DNA of 64,000 nt from Fidelibacterota bacterium (GTDB lineage Bacteria; Fidelibacterota; Marinisomatia; SCGC-AAA003-L08; TS1B11). Position numbers and translations under genes: made by a program. The stretch is taken from NCBI GenBank assembly GCA_004124875.1, contig SCKJ01000004.1, forward strand, positions 62,001 through 126,000. The letters are read 5' to 3'. Position 1 is the stretch's first letter. Every line of letters begins with the position of its first letter. This document shows positions 42,029 to 50,674 of this stretch, in pieces. Below the pieces are notes generated by a model that worked only from the letters and a program-made list of their open reading frames with translations, did no database searches and was not told the origin of the DNA.

Positions 42029-43231
42029 ATGCGCCGAATCGGGCCAGTCGCCTTGCTATCAATCTTGCTTCTCAACTCTGTTGTTTGGGCACAGGGGAGG
42101 AGTGGCGAGAGGAGTATAGCAGCCAAGTCAGGTCGTCCAATTCCGGTTATCCCGCCTTTTAAGGCCCAAGTCGGCAATACGGCACTGGACATGCCTGTCT
42201 CAATTGAAGACTACATGGTGGGACCGGGAGATATTTTTCTTGTTTCCATTGTTGGGTTAGACCCTTATTTGATCCAGGCAACTGTTTCACCCTCCCGCCG
42301 TCTGGTGGTTCCGCAAATTGGATCTTTCGCAGTACAGGGGCTGAATGCCGCTGAAGTCAGGAACCAGGTTATAGCAAAAATAAGCCAGGTTTATCCGAAC
42401 TACGAAGCCGACTGCATTCTCTACGGAATTCGTGAGATAAAAGTGAGTTTGAGCGGCGCGGTAAGCGCGCCCGGCATGTATAAGGTGACTCCACTGACGC
42501 GCCTGGTTACCCTTCTTCGCCAGGGGGGCGGCTGGAAAAGTCAAGGCGCATTGCATCGGGTGGAAATACGCAACGGAAACGAGGTATCCGTGGTAGACAT
42601 GAACCGGTATCTCGTTGAAGGAGACGCGGAGCAGAATCCACGACTGCGCCAGGGGGATGATGTGTTAGTGCCCTACGGCGACATGGCTTCGGAAATAGTG
42701 ACAGTTCGCGGTGTGGAGGTTAAACCCGCCTATCATGCAATCCGGCCAGCTGAATTGCTGAGTGATTTCCTGAAGCGCTGGTACACCGCCGGCAGCGGCG
42801 CAGATTTATCGCAAGTTGAGATTAACAGGGCGGGGGAGGCCGCCGAACCGCTGTCAATTACAGTGAAGCTTGAGCATTATGGCGAAATTGAGCTCGAGGG
42901 GGGTGACATTATCTACATCACTCCCTTTGAGAAAGTCGCCATTGTAGGTGAAGTGCGCAATCCCGGGAGGTACGCTTTTCAACCGGGATTTTCGGCCGCC
43001 GACTATCTTACGCGTGCCGGCGGCGTAGTCAGCGATGGATCCCGTCGCAGCGTTACGGTCACCCGCAAAAGTGGTCAGCGGGAACGGGGCGTCGATACGA
43101 TGGTTGAGGCGGGAGATGTGATAACCGTTCCCCGTTCAGCGAGAACATTGCTCGTGGGCCAGACCGGCATGGTCCAGGTTTTACTTGCCATATTTAATAT
43201 ATATCTCACCTTTTTGGCTGCCACATCATGA
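42029..43231 (+). CDS. Polysaccharide export protein (Wza-like, Poly_export and SLBB domains)
   Basis: About 400 residues. Signal peptide LLSILLLNSVVWAQ without a lipobox Cys, unusual for Wza proteins, which are commonly lipoproteins. The Poly_export domain is clear (YMVGPGDIFLVSIVGLDPYL, RLVVPQIGSFAVQGLNAAEV), followed by SLBB-like domains (VSLSGAVSAPGMYKVTPLTR, KVAIVGEVRNPGRYAFQPG). A C-terminal hydrophobic segment (VLLAIFNIYLTFLAAT) may be a membrane helix. It forms or feeds the outer-membrane export channel. GTG at 42026 is also a possible start. First gene of the exopolysaccharide operon, coupled to the Wzz gene. Confidence 0.88.
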   Translation: MRRIGPVALLSILLLNSVVWAQGRSGERSIAAKSGRPIPVIPPFKAQVGNTALDMPVSIEDYMVGPGDIFLVSIVGLDPYLIQATVSPSRRLVVPQIGSFAVQGLNAAEVRNQVIAKISQVYPNYEADCILYGIREIKVSLSGAVSAPGMYKVTPLTRLVTLLRQGGGWKSQGALHRVEIRNGNEVSVVDMNRYLVEGDAEQNPRLRQGDDVLVPYGDMASEIVTVRGVEVKPAYHAIRPAELLSDFLKRWYTAGSGADLSQVEINRAGEAAEPLSITVKLEHYGEIELEGGDIIYITPFEKVAIVGEVRNPGRYAFQPGFSAADYLTRAGGVVSDGSRRSVTVTRKSGQRERGVDTMVEAGDVITVPRSARTLLVGQTGMVQVLLAIFNIYLTFLAATS

Positions 43232-44385
43232 ACGATACGACTGAAAATCCCGGCGCTGAGGGGAGAGAATTGACCGGACTGATAATTATCATGAGCATTT
43301 GGCGGAACAGACGATTGATCGCCCGAAATGTGGTGGGCATGGCGATCCTTTCGGTGATTACGGCATTACTTCTGCCAGTCTGGTTTGTCTCTCAATTTAC
43401 CATTCTGCCCGCCTCTCTCGGCAACCAGGATATTCTATCGGGAATAATGGGAATCGGGAATCCCCTTGCCGGGCTGGGCTTTGGGGTGAGTAGTGAAGAG
43501 CTCAACGGTTACATCAGCATCCTCAAAAGCAGGGAGGTAAGGGACCATATCATCACGGAATTCGATCTCCTTGAGGATTATGATGTGAAGACGATTGAGG
43601 ATGCGCTGTTCATTCTTGATGAGCGGATAGATATAAATATCAGCGATGAGGGCGCTTTACGGATTGCTCTGATGGATCGTGATCCGCAGGCGGCCAAGGC
43701 GCTGGCGGAAGGATTTTTGAATGCGCTTGGCCAGACCATGACTGATTTGGGTCATGCCATGGGGCAACACCAGAAACGGTTTATCGCCAGCCGGATTGCC
43801 GCAGTTGAAACGGAATTGGTACAGATTGAAGAGGAACTTAAGGAATTTACCCGCGAATACGGCACCTTCGATTTACCCGCGCAGATTCCCGTCGTGATGG
43901 AGAAACTGGTGGAGATGGAGATTCAATTAATTCAGGCGGAAATCGAATATAGCGTCGCCAGTTCCAACGCATATCAGGGGGATCCAGCGGTGGCCATTTT
44001 ATTGAGTCAGCGCGATGAAATCCGAAAACAGCTCGATGGGATAATTCACGGCAAAAGCAGGAACAATATCATTCCCAACCTTGAACTTCTCCCCGATATA
44101 TCGGTTCAGTATGCACGATTTCAGCGCGGAGTATTGATCCTGGCCACTCTTCTTGAGTATCTATATCCCCAACTTGAGCAAGCGCGACTCAAGGAGGCGA
44201 AAGATGAACCGACTTTGCAGATTCTCGATTATCCAAAATTACCCCAGAAAAAAGCGAAACCTCATCGTTCAGTGATTGTGATATCGGCGACAATGTTCAG
44301 CCTGCTGACAACTTGTGTCTGGGTCGTGTTCAGGCCCCGCTTGGAGGCCACTATCGAAGCCCTTAAGGCCATGGGCGCCGGATGA
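43228..44385 (+). CDS. Polysaccharide chain-length determinant (Wzz family)
   Basis: A 385-residue co-polymerase. Two membrane helices frame a long periplasmic coiled coil: VVGMAILSVITALLLPVWFV near residue 35 and VIVISATMFSLLTTCVWVVF near 355. The Wzz core (ISILKSREVRDHIITEFDLL) and a proline-rich turn before the second helix (LDYPKLPQKKAKPHRS) are present. No cytoplasmic tyrosine-kinase domain (Wzc type) follows. Overlaps the genes on both sides by four bases. Confidence 0.86.
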   Translation: MNDTTENPGAEGRELTGLIIIMSIWRNRRLIARNVVGMAILSVITALLLPVWFVSQFTILPASLGNQDILSGIMGIGNPLAGLGFGVSSEELNGYISILKSREVRDHIITEFDLLEDYDVKTIEDALFILDERIDINISDEGALRIALMDRDPQAAKALAEGFLNALGQTMTDLGHAMGQHQKRFIASRIAAVETELVQIEEELKEFTREYGTFDLPAQIPVVMEKLVEMEIQLIQAEIEYSVASSNAYQGDPAVAILLSQRDEIRKQLDGIIHGKSRNNIIPNLELLPDISVQYARFQRGVLILATLLEYLYPQLEQARLKEAKDEPTLQILDYPKLPQKKAKPHRSVIVISATMFSLLTTCVWVVFRPRLEATIEALKAMGAG

Positions 44386-45767
44386 ACTGGAGGCCGTCCA
44401 GCAACGTCATGACCGCGCTGTTAATTTCCGTTCAGCTGGGTGGGCTGGGGCTAGCCGTGGTACACCCGCTGGCGCCATACCTGCTGATCCTGGGGATGCT
44501 GGGTATTGGTTTTGCAATAGCGTATCATCACTTGATTATAACATTATTGGGCAACCTCTATGTCATTAAGGCCGTACTGATCAGCAGCGTCCCCGGCTTG
44601 GCATTCATCGACCCGATAATAATTCTCGCTGTCCTCTCCTACTCGTATATTATCTGGACAGTCGGCACGGAACGGGGCCGGCAAGCTGTTAACCGGCATG
44701 GGCATCTGTTACTGGCGGTAGTGGCCTGGATAGGCTTTGTACTGATGAGCACGGTCTATGCGCCAATGCTGGGCGAGGCCCTTGTAAAAGCGGGGCGATT
44801 CGCATTTATAGTGCCGGCCCTGTTTTTGGGGCCTTTGGTATTGATCCAATCCTCGAGGGACGCTCGCCTGCTGCTAGGCTTATTCATTGCGCTAGGTGTT
44901 ATTTCGGCCTTATTGCTTTACGCAAAAATGTGGGGCATTGCAACAGGGTCTGCCATCGAAGACCCTTCTCTCAGGTTAAGCATCCTGGGCACGAACCCGA
45001 TAGCCACTTCACGAATTTTGGTCGTGTCGGTGGCTATGATCGCCGCAGCAATTATTGGTCGGACGCTCTCTGCAATCAAGTGGATGCCGGTGATTATATT
45101 TCTGCTGGGGGCCGCTCTATTAACCGGCTCTCGCGGACCTTTATTGAGTCTGTTGCTTGCCGGGGTGGTCCTCGGGCTGCTATATGCCGGCCGTCCCAGA
45201 AGAATCTTGCTTGGCGGGATCCTGAGCGTCGTGATTTTGGTGGCCATTTTCCTGGTGCTGGCCCCCGAGGGGATGACTGGACGATACTTCGCATTGACGC
45301 AAGGCGAACTGGGAGTTAGCAAACAGGGTCTGAGAGTTTTCAGCACCGTTGTTTCCCGATTCCGGCTTTGGGAGATAGCTTTGGAGAGCTGGACCAGCAG
45401 TTCATTCAACCTGCTTTTCGGTACCGGTGTCGGCGGGTATGCCGCATTGATCACCTGGCGCGATTATCAATACCCGCATAATTTACTGTTGGAAGTGCTC
45501 GTCGAGTTTGGGTTGGTGGGCGCGGCCGTATTCAGCTGGCAAATCGCGTTGGTATTTCGCCGGTTGTTCAGCCGTTCAATTCAGCAGATATCGCCAGAAG
45601 CGTCCATGTGGCTGGCAGCAATATTCACCTTTTTTATATCCACGATGTTCTCGGGCGATTTGAATGATAACCGCCTGCTATGGTATTTTTTAGCGGCCTA
45701 CATAGCGACGCTATCCCTGAAAACGGGCGTGACGGCCCAAACGGCTCAAACTGATCGGAATTATTAG
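44382..45767 (+). CDS. O-antigen ligase/polymerase (Wzy/WaaL-like) membrane protein
   Basis: A 461-residue protein with about 11 hydrophobic segments. The Wzy_C signature is near residues 310-370: LRVFSTVVSRFRLWEIALES ... LLFGTGVGGYAAL ... YPHNLLLEVLVEFGLVGAAVF, with the conserved HN(L)LLE motif, and an upstream ALLTGSRGPLLSLLLAG motif. Family members polymerise or ligate lipid-linked glycan repeats; the direction here (polymerase) follows from Wza and Wzz next door. It is AT-richer than the genes after 46 kb. Confidence 0.85.
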   Translation: MNWRPSSNVMTALLISVQLGGLGLAVVHPLAPYLLILGMLGIGFAIAYHHLIITLLGNLYVIKAVLISSVPGLAFIDPIIILAVLSYSYIIWTVGTERGRQAVNRHGHLLLAVVAWIGFVLMSTVYAPMLGEALVKAGRFAFIVPALFLGPLVLIQSSRDARLLLGLFIALGVISALLLYAKMWGIATGSAIEDPSLRLSILGTNPIATSRILVVSVAMIAAAIIGRTLSAIKWMPVIIFLLGAALLTGSRGPLLSLLLAGVVLGLLYAGRPRRILLGGILSVVILVAIFLVLAPEGMTGRYFALTQGELGVSKQGLRVFSTVVSRFRLWEIALESWTSSSFNLLFGTGVGGYAALITWRDYQYPHNLLLEVLVEFGLVGAAVFSWQIALVFRRLFSRSIQQISPEASMWLAAIFTFFISTMFSGDLNDNRLLWYFLAAYIATLSLKTGVTAQTAQTDRNY

Positions 45768-46051
45768 ATGTCTCCGCATCCCCTTGAGGGGTGGCAACGG
45801 GTGAACCGGCAACCCGTGAGTCCGCCAGCATGATCGCCTCATCCGGCCATCCTTGGGTTGACTCGCCGGGGCAGGCGGCCGCGACCGCGCCAACGGGTCA
45901 TCCATGTTGTCGGGGAGCTCAGGTATGACGCAACGGTCATTGATGTGCACAGCTCGGAGTTACTGCTGCTGCTGATGAACTCGCTACGCTGGCCGCTTTC
46001 GGCAACCCCGTTCAAGCCGGCGATCCAGCCTCTCATTGAGAGGGCGCCGTA
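45768..46051 (+). other. Mini-ORF region between wzy-like and acyltransferase genes
   Basis: No convincing gene. Three short frames chain together: an ATG directly after the wzy-like stop (45768, 21 codons), an ATGA-linked frame at 45830 (32 codons) and an open frame from 45858 (TTG) to a TAG overlapping the next start (TAGTG at 46050-46054). The last one (VIHVVGELRYDATVIDVHSS) is protein-like and coupled to the acyltransferase. Two short hairpins (45780-45791 and 45797-45817) lie at the front. Best guess: a shortened, decayed gene or a small protein. Confidence 0.4.
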
Positions 46052-46516
46052 GTGATTCAGGTGAGCAGCCGCCAGATGCTGGATGTCGATTCGCCCACCA
46101 CCTATGCCAGGGGCGTCGATGTTGAGGCCGGCAGTTCCATCTGGGACTATGTGCACCTGACGAACTGCCACATTGGAAGGGAGTGCATGATCGGCGCGTT
46201 TGTGGAGATAGCCTCTGGCGCGGTCATTGGAGACCGGACGCGGATTCAGTCCCACACCACTATCTGCGCCGGCGTTACCATCGGGGCCGACTGCTTTGTG
46301 GCCCATGGGGTGGTTTTTGTGTCTGCCGGCGATGGGCATCAAGAGCATGCAGCCCGACTATCGGAGCGGGTGTCGGTCGGTTCCAACGCGACGATTTTGC
46401 CGGTTACGATTGGCGCTGGCAGCGTGGTCGGCGCCGGCTCCGTGGTTACCGGTGATGTTCCCGCCGGGGTCGTCGTGGCAGGAAACCCGGCCGTGGTCAT
46501 CAGGGAGCTCGACTGA
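46052..46516 (+). CDS. Hexapeptide-repeat acyltransferase (WlbB/WbbJ-like)
   Basis: A 154-residue left-handed beta-helix protein. Hexapeptide repeats run throughout (CMIGAFVEIASGAVIGDRTR, TTICAGVTIGADCFVAHGVV, ATILPVTIGAGSVVGAGSVV). Ends with PAGVVVAGNPAVVI, the usual lid. Such enzymes acetylate amino sugars or glycans in polysaccharide synthesis; the substrate is unknown. Start is GTG at 46052, sharing a base with the upstream stop (TAGTG). Confidence 0.83.
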   Translation: MIQVSSRQMLDVDSPTTYARGVDVEAGSSIWDYVHLTNCHIGRECMIGAFVEIASGAVIGDRTRIQSHTTICAGVTIGADCFVAHGVVFVSAGDGHQEHAARLSERVSVGSNATILPVTIGAGSVVGAGSVVTGDVPAGVVVAGNPAVVIRELD

Positions 46517-46520
46517 AGCC

Positions 46521-47645
46521 ATGCTGCCCCCCAAGGTCATGATCATCTCCTCAGTCCACTTCTGGGACGATCCGCGCATCTTCTACCGGGAGGCCCTGTC
46601 GCTGGCCAAAAGGTACCGCGTCGAAGTCCATGCTCTGGCGCCGTTCAAGGAGGAGTGGCATCAGGGGATCAAAGTGGTGGGATTGCCGTGCCGCAAGCCC
46701 TGGGCCAGACCGCTCCAGTGGTTGGCGCTCGGGAGGAGAGCGCTCAGCTGCAGGGCGCAGCTGATCTCATTCCACGATCCTGAGCTCATAATCCTGGCGC
46801 TGTTCCTGCGGCTCTGCGGCCGGAAGGTGATTTACGATGTGCATGAGCTGGTGGCCGAGGATATCCTCACCAAGCAATGGCTTCCGGCGTTCCTTCGTCC
46901 GGCGGCCAGATGGCTTTACAGGCTGGTAGCGGGGGCCGCCATGCCGATGCTTTCGGCCGTCATAGGCGCCAGCCGGCCCATATCTGCCGCCTACCGCCAC
47001 AAGCGCAAGGCTGTCGTGCGCAACTATCCGCCCCTGGAGCTGTTTTCAGGCCCAAGGGATTCAGTTTCGCCGTATGCCAAAGGGGAGACCCTGCGGCTGA
47101 TCTATTCCGGTTCCCTGCAGCCCGCCAGGGGCATCGCCGAAATGCTGGAGGCCTGTAGGCAGCTGCCTGAGAGCCTGCCCTACCATCTTGATATAGTCGG
47201 GCAATGGCCCCAGGACAACGCTTACGCCGCCCGGCTGGAGCGAGCTATGGAGCCCATCGCCGACCACGTGACATTGCACGGATGGATGCAGTTTCCCGAC
47301 GTTGTCCGCCTCATGTCCACCGCCCATATCGGACTGGTCTGCACCCAGCCCAATGCCATTGATGCGCTGGGGAGTCCCCTGAAGCTGTATGAGTATATGG
47401 CGGCGGGTCTGGGTATTGTCGTCTCCGATTTCGCTGAGTGGCGGCCTCTGACGGTCCCCTACGTGGCGGCTGCCCGGGTCGATTCTTCCAGCCCTGCCGG
47501 CATCGCCGGCGGCATCGTGGCGGTGTCTGACCTCCTGCGCAACGGGGCAGGCAGCGGCATTGACCGCAGCCGCCTTTACAGCTGGAGCGGCGAGGAGCAG
47601 ACTTTGCTGGAACTTTACGCGCAACTGCTTCCGGTGGCAGCATGA
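46521..47645 (+). CDS. Glycosyltransferase, GT4-type
   Basis: A 374-residue GT-B enzyme. N-terminal domain (KVMIISSVHFWDDPRIFYRE, YRVEVHALAPFKEE, KVIYDVHELVAEDI); C-terminal domain with LRLIYSGSLQPARGIAEML, HVTLHGWMQFPDVVRLMSTA and LGSPLKLYEYMAAGLGIVVSD holding the E(x7)E-like nucleotide-sugar site. Starts at ATG 46521, four bases after the acyltransferase stop; a longer frame starting at 46227 is an artefact. Sugar donor unknown. Confidence 0.85.
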   Translation: MLPPKVMIISSVHFWDDPRIFYREALSLAKRYRVEVHALAPFKEEWHQGIKVVGLPCRKPWARPLQWLALGRRALSCRAQLISFHDPELIILALFLRLCGRKVIYDVHELVAEDILTKQWLPAFLRPAARWLYRLVAGAAMPMLSAVIGASRPISAAYRHKRKAVVRNYPPLELFSGPRDSVSPYAKGETLRLIYSGSLQPARGIAEMLEACRQLPESLPYHLDIVGQWPQDNAYAARLERAMEPIADHVTLHGWMQFPDVVRLMSTAHIGLVCTQPNAIDALGSPLKLYEYMAAGLGIVVSDFAEWRPLTVPYVAAARVDSSSPAGIAGGIVAVSDLLRNGAGSGIDRSRLYSWSGEEQTLLELYAQLLPVAA

Positions 47646-48136
47646 TTATAGAGACCACGCGGACGCATACCTTTGAGGAAAGCCGGCGTACGGTTAAAGA
47701 GGCGCACATCGGCGCGGGTACCCGGCTGGGACACTTTATAAACCTGTACGGCTGCGTGATTGGGGTCGATTGCGAGATCGGCCAGTTTGTGGAGATCACT
47801 AAAGGGGTGACCATTGGCGACCGCTGCCGGATTGAGTCGCTCAGCTTTATTTGTGACGGCGTCACCATTGGCAACGACTGCACGATCGGATTGGGAAGCA
47901 TGTTCATCAACGACACCTTCCCCGGCGGCCGCCCCGCCCCCAGCCCCGATTTGTGGGGCAAAACGACCGTTGAGGATGGGGTGACCATCGGCGCCCACGC
48001 CACCTTATTGCCGGTTCATATTGGCGCCGGGGCGGTGATTATGCCGGGCGCAGTGGTAACGACCGATGTCCCGCCGGGCTCAACCGTAGAGGGGAATCCG
48101 GCGCGGGTCGCCAGCCATGCCAGGGAGGCGCCCTAA
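47642..48136 (+). CDS. Second hexapeptide-repeat acyltransferase (WlbB-like)
   Basis: A 164-residue left-handed beta-helix enzyme, paralogous in type to the one at 46052. Repeats: HIGAGTRLGHFINLYGCVIG, CEIGQFVEITKGVTIGDRCR, and a FINDTFPGGRPAPSPDLWGK loop followed by TIGAHATLLPVHIGAGAVIM. The loop resembles WlbB-type UDP-amino-sugar N-acetyltransferases. Overlaps the GT4 gene by four bases. Confidence 0.83.
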   Translation: MIIETTRTHTFEESRRTVKEAHIGAGTRLGHFINLYGCVIGVDCEIGQFVEITKGVTIGDRCRIESLSFICDGVTIGNDCTIGLGSMFINDTFPGGRPAPSPDLWGKTTVEDGVTIGAHATLLPVHIGAGAVIMPGAVVTTDVPPGSTVEGNPARVASHAREAP

Positions 48137-49206
48137 TGACCGGCAGCGCCTCTTCACTGAAACGCCCCGGCTGGCTCGATGATGAGTCCCTGTTCCCGTC
48201 CATCAGCTTTGTGATTCCGATGTACAACGAACAGGCGCACATCGCCAACTGTCTGAGCTCCATCCTGGCGCAGAATTATCCCGCCGGCAAATTGCAGATT
48301 GTGGTGATTGACGGCAATTCCACCGACGCTTCGGTGCGGCTGGTGAAGGATCTGTTTGGCGGCCTTGACACGCCGGTGAGCCTCATCACCAATCCGCTGC
48401 GCAAGACAGCCCGCAGCCTCAACATGGGTCTGGCCGAAGCCAACGGTGATGTGATCGTGATCCTGGGGGCGCATGCGGAAATCGAAGCGGGGTTCATCCG
48501 CCATAACCTGGAAAATCTGCGGTCGCGGCCGGTGGTCTGTTCCGGCGGCACGCTGACCAATGGCGGCAGCGGCAGGACCCAGCGGTCCATCGGCGAGGCG
48601 ATGAGCCACCCGTTTGGCATGGCCGCCGCCACGCATCGTTACCGCACAAAGCCGGGCCTGGCCCGGACGGCTGTTTTTGGCGCCTACCGGAGAGAGATTT
48701 TTGATATTGTAGGCGATTTCGAGGAGCAGGGAGAGATGGCGGAAGACGCCGAGCTCAATTGGCGCATTGTGGATGCCGGTTATGGCATATGGTACGATCC
48801 GCGCATCAAATCTGTCTACCATCCCCGGCAAAATCTGTCGTCCCTGGCCCGGCAACTTTACACCTACGGGTCGCTCAGGGCACAAATGGTCCGCAAGCAC
48901 CCGGGCGGGCTTTCCATGTTGCACTATGCGCCGCCCCTGTCGCTGCTGGCCCTGCTGACACTCTCCATCGCCTCCCTGGCCGCGCCGTCGTGGCTGGTCC
49001 CCCTGGCACTTTTGACGGGCCTGTACGCTACATTGGCGCTGCTGTTCAGCCTGCAGCTCTGGGCGACCCGCAGGCGCGTCAATCCGTTGGTGATAGGGGT
49101 TGGGTTTGCGGTGATCCATGTGGGCTGGGGGCTCGGTTTTCTCATCGGGCTGACCCGGCGAAAAGTGAACTATGACTTGGCGGCAGGCAAGGCGGCGCAG
49201 GCATGA
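48136..49206 (+). CDS. Glycosyltransferase family 2 (ExoA-like)
   Basis: A 356-residue GT-A enzyme. Donor-binding start FPSISFVIPMYNEQAHIANCL, QIVVIDGNSTDAS; then ARSLNMGLAEANGDVIVILGAHAEI (a DXD-like position reads GAH, also seen in ExoA); acceptor region MAEDAELNWRIVDAGYGIWY; C-terminal membrane helices (LSLLALLTLSIASLAAP, LTGLYATLALLFSLQL). Resembles succinoglycan glucosyltransferase ExoA. Start shares one base with the previous stop (TAATG). Confidence 0.85.
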   Translation: MTGSASSLKRPGWLDDESLFPSISFVIPMYNEQAHIANCLSSILAQNYPAGKLQIVVIDGNSTDASVRLVKDLFGGLDTPVSLITNPLRKTARSLNMGLAEANGDVIVILGAHAEIEAGFIRHNLENLRSRPVVCSGGTLTNGGSGRTQRSIGEAMSHPFGMAAATHRYRTKPGLARTAVFGAYRREIFDIVGDFEEQGEMAEDAELNWRIVDAGYGIWYDPRIKSVYHPRQNLSSLARQLYTYGSLRAQMVRKHPGGLSMLHYAPPLSLLALLTLSIASLAAPSWLVPLALLTGLYATLALLFSLQLWATRRRVNPLVIGVGFAVIHVGWGLGFLIGLTRRKVNYDLAAGKAAQA

Positions 49207-50567
49207 TGCGCAGGGGCAGATGGCTGGTGCCCCTCCTGTTGCTGGGCTGGGATATTTTCAGCCTGAGGGTCGGCTTCGAATGGATCGTGACAGATCTGAT
49301 GGCGCCGATGGAAAATCCATGGGTGGCCGCTTATATCGTTATACTCTTTGGCATGTTGGCCGTGGACGGCGCCTACACCTATAATGCGGCCATTTCCAGG
49401 GTGGACGAAACATTCCGCGTAGGACGCGCCGCTATCGTGGCGACGTTATGCCTGCTGCTGGCGGGCGCCGTCGGACAGCTGCGTCTGCCCATCGGCCCCC
49501 GGGGGTTCGTCAAACTGAGCCTGGTGTTCACAGCCTTGAGTATACCGTTTCGCTGGATCGTGAGGACCATCCAGAAAAAGCTGCTCAGGTTCCGCATTGG
49601 CACACGCAGGACCCTGCTGGTGGGAGCCGCAGACAGGGCCAGGGTCATAGCCGGGGAGATAGCCGCAAAACCTGAGCTCGGGTACGAGGTGGTGGGTTAC
49701 GTGGGCGCAGGCGAGGACCTGGGGATAGCGGGCATCCCCTCGATGGCGGGAGACGCCGGCACCATACCCGGCCAGATCAAGATGACCCGCTCGGATGAAG
49801 TGATCCTGACACACGATACATTCCAGCACGAACTGATCCCCGATCTGATTACGACCATTAACGGATCGCCGGTGATCATCCAGATTCTTCCGGACATGTC
49901 TGAGACTGTCACCGGCCTCGGTCGAACGGAAACCATTTACGGGCTGCCTCTTATTCGAGTCAACCCGGATATAATGACACCCTGGATCGCCGCCACGAAA
50001 CGTATCGGCGACCTGCTGACCGCTTCAGCCGTGCTCATGCTCACGTTCCCGTTGCTGCTGGTCATCGGCCTGCTGGTGAGGCTGGGCAGCGCCGGGCCGG
50101 CGATCTTTTCCCAGGAGCGAGTCGGCTACAGGGGGCGGCATTTCACGATCCACAAATTTCGGACCATGTATAATAACGCCGAAGAAAACTCCGGCCCCGT
50201 GTGGGCGACGCCCGATGATCCGCGCATCACGCCCCTGGGACGCTTCCTGCGGAGGTTCCGGCTGGATGAGCTGCCACAGATGTGGAATATTCTCAACGGC
50301 GATATGAGCTTTGTGGGCCCCCGGCCTGAGCGTCCGCACTTTGTCGATCTGCTCAAGGGGGAGTTTGCCTTTTACCATCGCCGCCTGCTGGTGCGGCCCG
50401 GTCTGACCGGATGGGCACAGATCAGGGGCAACTATGATAACTCTCTGGATGATGTCGGCTCTAAATTAAGGCACGATCTTTATTACATCGAAAACCTGTC
50501 GATACGGCTCGACCTTAAAATCCTGCTGCTGACGGTCAAGGTCATGTTGAGCGGCAAAGGGCAGTAA
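49203..50567 (+). CDS. Undecaprenyl-phosphate sugar phosphotransferase (WbaP/polyprenyl glycosylphosphotransferase)
   Basis: A 454-residue enzyme that starts repeat-unit assembly by moving a sugar-1-phosphate to undecaprenyl phosphate. Four to five N-terminal helices, a CoA-binding-like Rossmann domain (RRTLLVGAADRARVIAGEIA, ELGYEVVGYVGAGED), another helix (LTASAVLMLTFPLLLVIGLLV) and the catalytic domain with KFRTMYNNAEENSGPVWA, DDPRITPLGRFLRRFRLDEL, PQMWNILNGDMSFVGPRPER. Last gene of the cluster, overlapping the GT2 gene by four bases. Confidence 0.92.
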   Translation: MMRRGRWLVPLLLLGWDIFSLRVGFEWIVTDLMAPMENPWVAAYIVILFGMLAVDGAYTYNAAISRVDETFRVGRAAIVATLCLLLAGAVGQLRLPIGPRGFVKLSLVFTALSIPFRWIVRTIQKKLLRFRIGTRRTLLVGAADRARVIAGEIAAKPELGYEVVGYVGAGEDLGIAGIPSMAGDAGTIPGQIKMTRSDEVILTHDTFQHELIPDLITTINGSPVIIQILPDMSETVTGLGRTETIYGLPLIRVNPDIMTPWIAATKRIGDLLTASAVLMLTFPLLLVIGLLVRLGSAGPAIFSQERVGYRGRHFTIHKFRTMYNNAEENSGPVWATPDDPRITPLGRFLRRFRLDELPQMWNILNGDMSFVGPRPERPHFVDLLKGEFAFYHRRLLVRPGLTGWAQIRGNYDNSLDDVGSKLRHDLYYIENLSIRLDLKILLLTVKVMLSGKGQ

Positions 50568-50674
50568 AACCGGCTCGTAAAAAAAGACCCGTAACACAGG
50601 CCGCTGAATGTGGGGCGGTCATTCTCGATTCCAGCGGCGGAGTGCCATAACCGCGTTGCAAACATGCAGGAGCC

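Noticed and set aside
50568-50674. Possible T-box or serine-responsive leader before serS
   Set aside because: A CCGCTG/CAGCGG hairpin is present, but there is no T-box consensus, no terminator/antiterminator pair and the leader is only 107 bases.
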